From assembly GCA_025363495.1 (NCBI GenBank), contig JANYDR010000037.1:1-7315 (forward strand): 7,315 nucleotides of DNA, given 5' to 3'. This document shows, one piece after another, positions 6,427-7,315 of the stretch. Source of the DNA: Cyclobacteriaceae bacterium. Its GTDB lineage: Bacteria > Bacteroidota > Bacteroidia > Cytophagales > Cyclobacteriaceae. The notes beneath the pieces were generated by a model that did not search any database, was not told the DNA's origin, and saw only the letters and a program-made list of their open reading frames with translations. The position numbers and the translations under genes were made by a program. Within the stretch, counting starts at the first letter, position 1, and every line of letters begins with the position of its first letter.

Positions 6427-7315
6427 GAACGCTTTTATTGCTTTTGTTCCTAATGAGTTTTTCATCGCTCCTTCTTCCGGCTCAGGAAAATATTATTGTC
6501 ACTGGAAAAATCCTGGACTCAAAAACAAAACTTCCTCTTGTGAGTGTCAATATCGGATTAAAGGGTCATCCCTATAGTACCTCCTCTGATGAACAGGGCA
6601 ACTTTACATTTTTGTTTCCGGATGCTTTTTTGAATGACTCACTCTTTATTTCATATATCGGTTACCGGACTTTTTCTGATAAGCTTTTTGATCTTGATCT
6701 TACCGGCGGGGTTTTTAAGTTGGAAGAGGTTCCTACCTTACTGGATGAGGTAACAATCCTTGAGAAGAGATTGTATAAATTCGAAATTAGAAGATTGGAG
6801 TCTTCACTAAAGTTGATAAAGGGGAATTTATATGTTTTTGATTCAGAAGTTACCAACAAGGAGTACAACCAGTTTCTGGGTTATCTACTTCAGTCCAATC
6901 AAAAATCCCTCTACTTAAAATTTAAACCCGACATCAGTCGATACGAGGGTTCAATGCTTACCTTTTTTAAAGGCTATCATTTACAGGAGGCCAAATCAAA
7001 GGACGCCAAATATGATACTGACTACGGTGATTATCCGGTTGTTAACATTTCGCATGAAGCTGCCATTGCTTATTGTGAGTGGTTTTCAGGTCTTTATAAT
7101 GACACGAAAGGCAAAAAGAAATTTTCTACTATCCGGTTTAGGCTTCCGACTGTAAAAGAATGGCAGATCGCTGCATTGGGTTACTCAAAATTCCAATCAT
7201 GGAATGTTGAGGAAAACATGGTTGAGGTTAGGATTCCCAGATATCCTGATGATGAGGCCGGGGTAAAAAAAAGAATCATTCCGGTTAAAGGAAATGAAAT
7301 TCTCTATCCATGGTA
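6423..7315 (+). CDS. Secreted protein fusing a carboxypeptidase-regulatory-like domain to an FGE/SUMF1-type domain, 3' end beyond the window
   Basis: The frame is open from the ATG at 6423 to the window end (297 residues, incomplete). Residues 1-20 are a signal peptide (leucine-rich core, cleavage likely after 'LLLPA' and before QE). Residues about 24-100 repeat the regulatory-like sandwich of the preceding gene: 'GKILDSKTKLPLVSVNIGLK', 'SSDEQGNFTF', 'ISYIGYRTF', then 'PTLLDEV'. From about residue 136 a formylglycine-generating-enzyme-like domain (FGE-sulfatase/SUMF1) begins: 'FDSEVTNKEYNQFL', then 'YPVVNISHEAAIAYCEWFS' (about 204-222) and 'FRLPTVKEWQIAALG' (239-253). All are hallmark segments. 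True FGE oxidises a sulfatase cysteine using two C-terminal cysteines. Those positions lie outside the window, so enzyme versus non-catalytic GldJ/GldK-like scaffold cannot be decided. It is the last visible member of the padR-permease operon. Confidence 0.87.
   Translation, partial: MRTLLLLLFLMSFSSLLLPAQENIIVTGKILDSKTKLPLVSVNIGLKGHPYSTSSDEQGNFTFLFPDAFLNDSLFISYIGYRTFSDKLFDLDLTGGVFKLEEVPTLLDEVTILEKRLYKFEIRRLESSLKLIKGNLYVFDSEVTNKEYNQFLGYLLQSNQKSLYLKFKPDISRYEGSMLTFFKGYHLQEAKSKDAKYDTDYGDYPVVNISHEAAIAYCEWFSGLYNDTKGKKKFSTIRFRLPTVKEWQIAALGYSKFQSWNVEENMVEVRIPRYPDDEAGVKKRIIPVKGNEILYPW

Noticed and set aside
1..7315. CRISPR arrays, tRNA/rRNA genes, insertion sequences, toxin-antitoxin or defence genes.
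   Set aside because: No regularly spaced repeats, RNA gene signatures, transposase motifs or recognisable defence domains were seen on either strand.

Overview
The window looks like chromosomal DNA of a Bacteroidota member, most likely of the Cytophagales/Chitinophagales type. The evidence is A+T-rich DNA, genes without Shine-Dalgarno sequences, secreted proteins starting with carboxypeptidase-regulatory-like domains that end in a '(P)TLLDEV' segment, and a PadR regulator paired with a MacB/FtsX-type orphan permease that carries an N-terminal prefix domain. The exact genus cannot be read from the sequence. All convincing genes are on the + strand.

Left part (1-1960): the 3' portion of a DoxX-like membrane protein, a secreted protein of unknown function (start best placed at 466), and a decayed or mis-assembled fragment of a di-heme oxidoreductase (COG3488/DUF1111 type). 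The oxidoreductase fragment lacks its N-terminal half and needs two frame changes within about 50 bases. These genes show no obvious link to each other.

Regulatory part (1960-2177): an imperfect palindromic intergenic repeat built on CACAAAG-like units, followed by two nearly identical 15-base palindromes (TTTGT-n3-ACAAA cores) just upstream of padR. The second palindrome touches the padR start codon. They look like a two-site autoregulatory operator.

Right part (2178-7315, running off the end): a tightly packed candidate operon. It contains a PadR-family regulator, a duplicated ABC-type permease of about 867 residues without its own ATPase (currently split by a one-base frameshift in an A6 run), a secreted 434-residue protein with a carboxypeptidase-regulatory-like domain, and a second secreted protein. 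That last protein repeats the same N-terminal module but continues into a formylglycine-generating-enzyme/sulfatase-modifying-factor (SUMF1/FGE) fold like that of GldJ/GldK. Junctions are ATGA overlaps (2513-2516, 6423-6426) or a 6-base gap (5116-5121), so co-transcription is likely. A working picture is a PadR-controlled envelope module: an inner-membrane mechanotransmission-type permease plus two paralogous exported proteins. The signal or substrate is unknown.

All three clear frame breaks can be repaired by adding one base, and all three fit shortened homopolymers (A6, G, T). Residual sequencing indels are therefore a real alternative to pseudogenisation.
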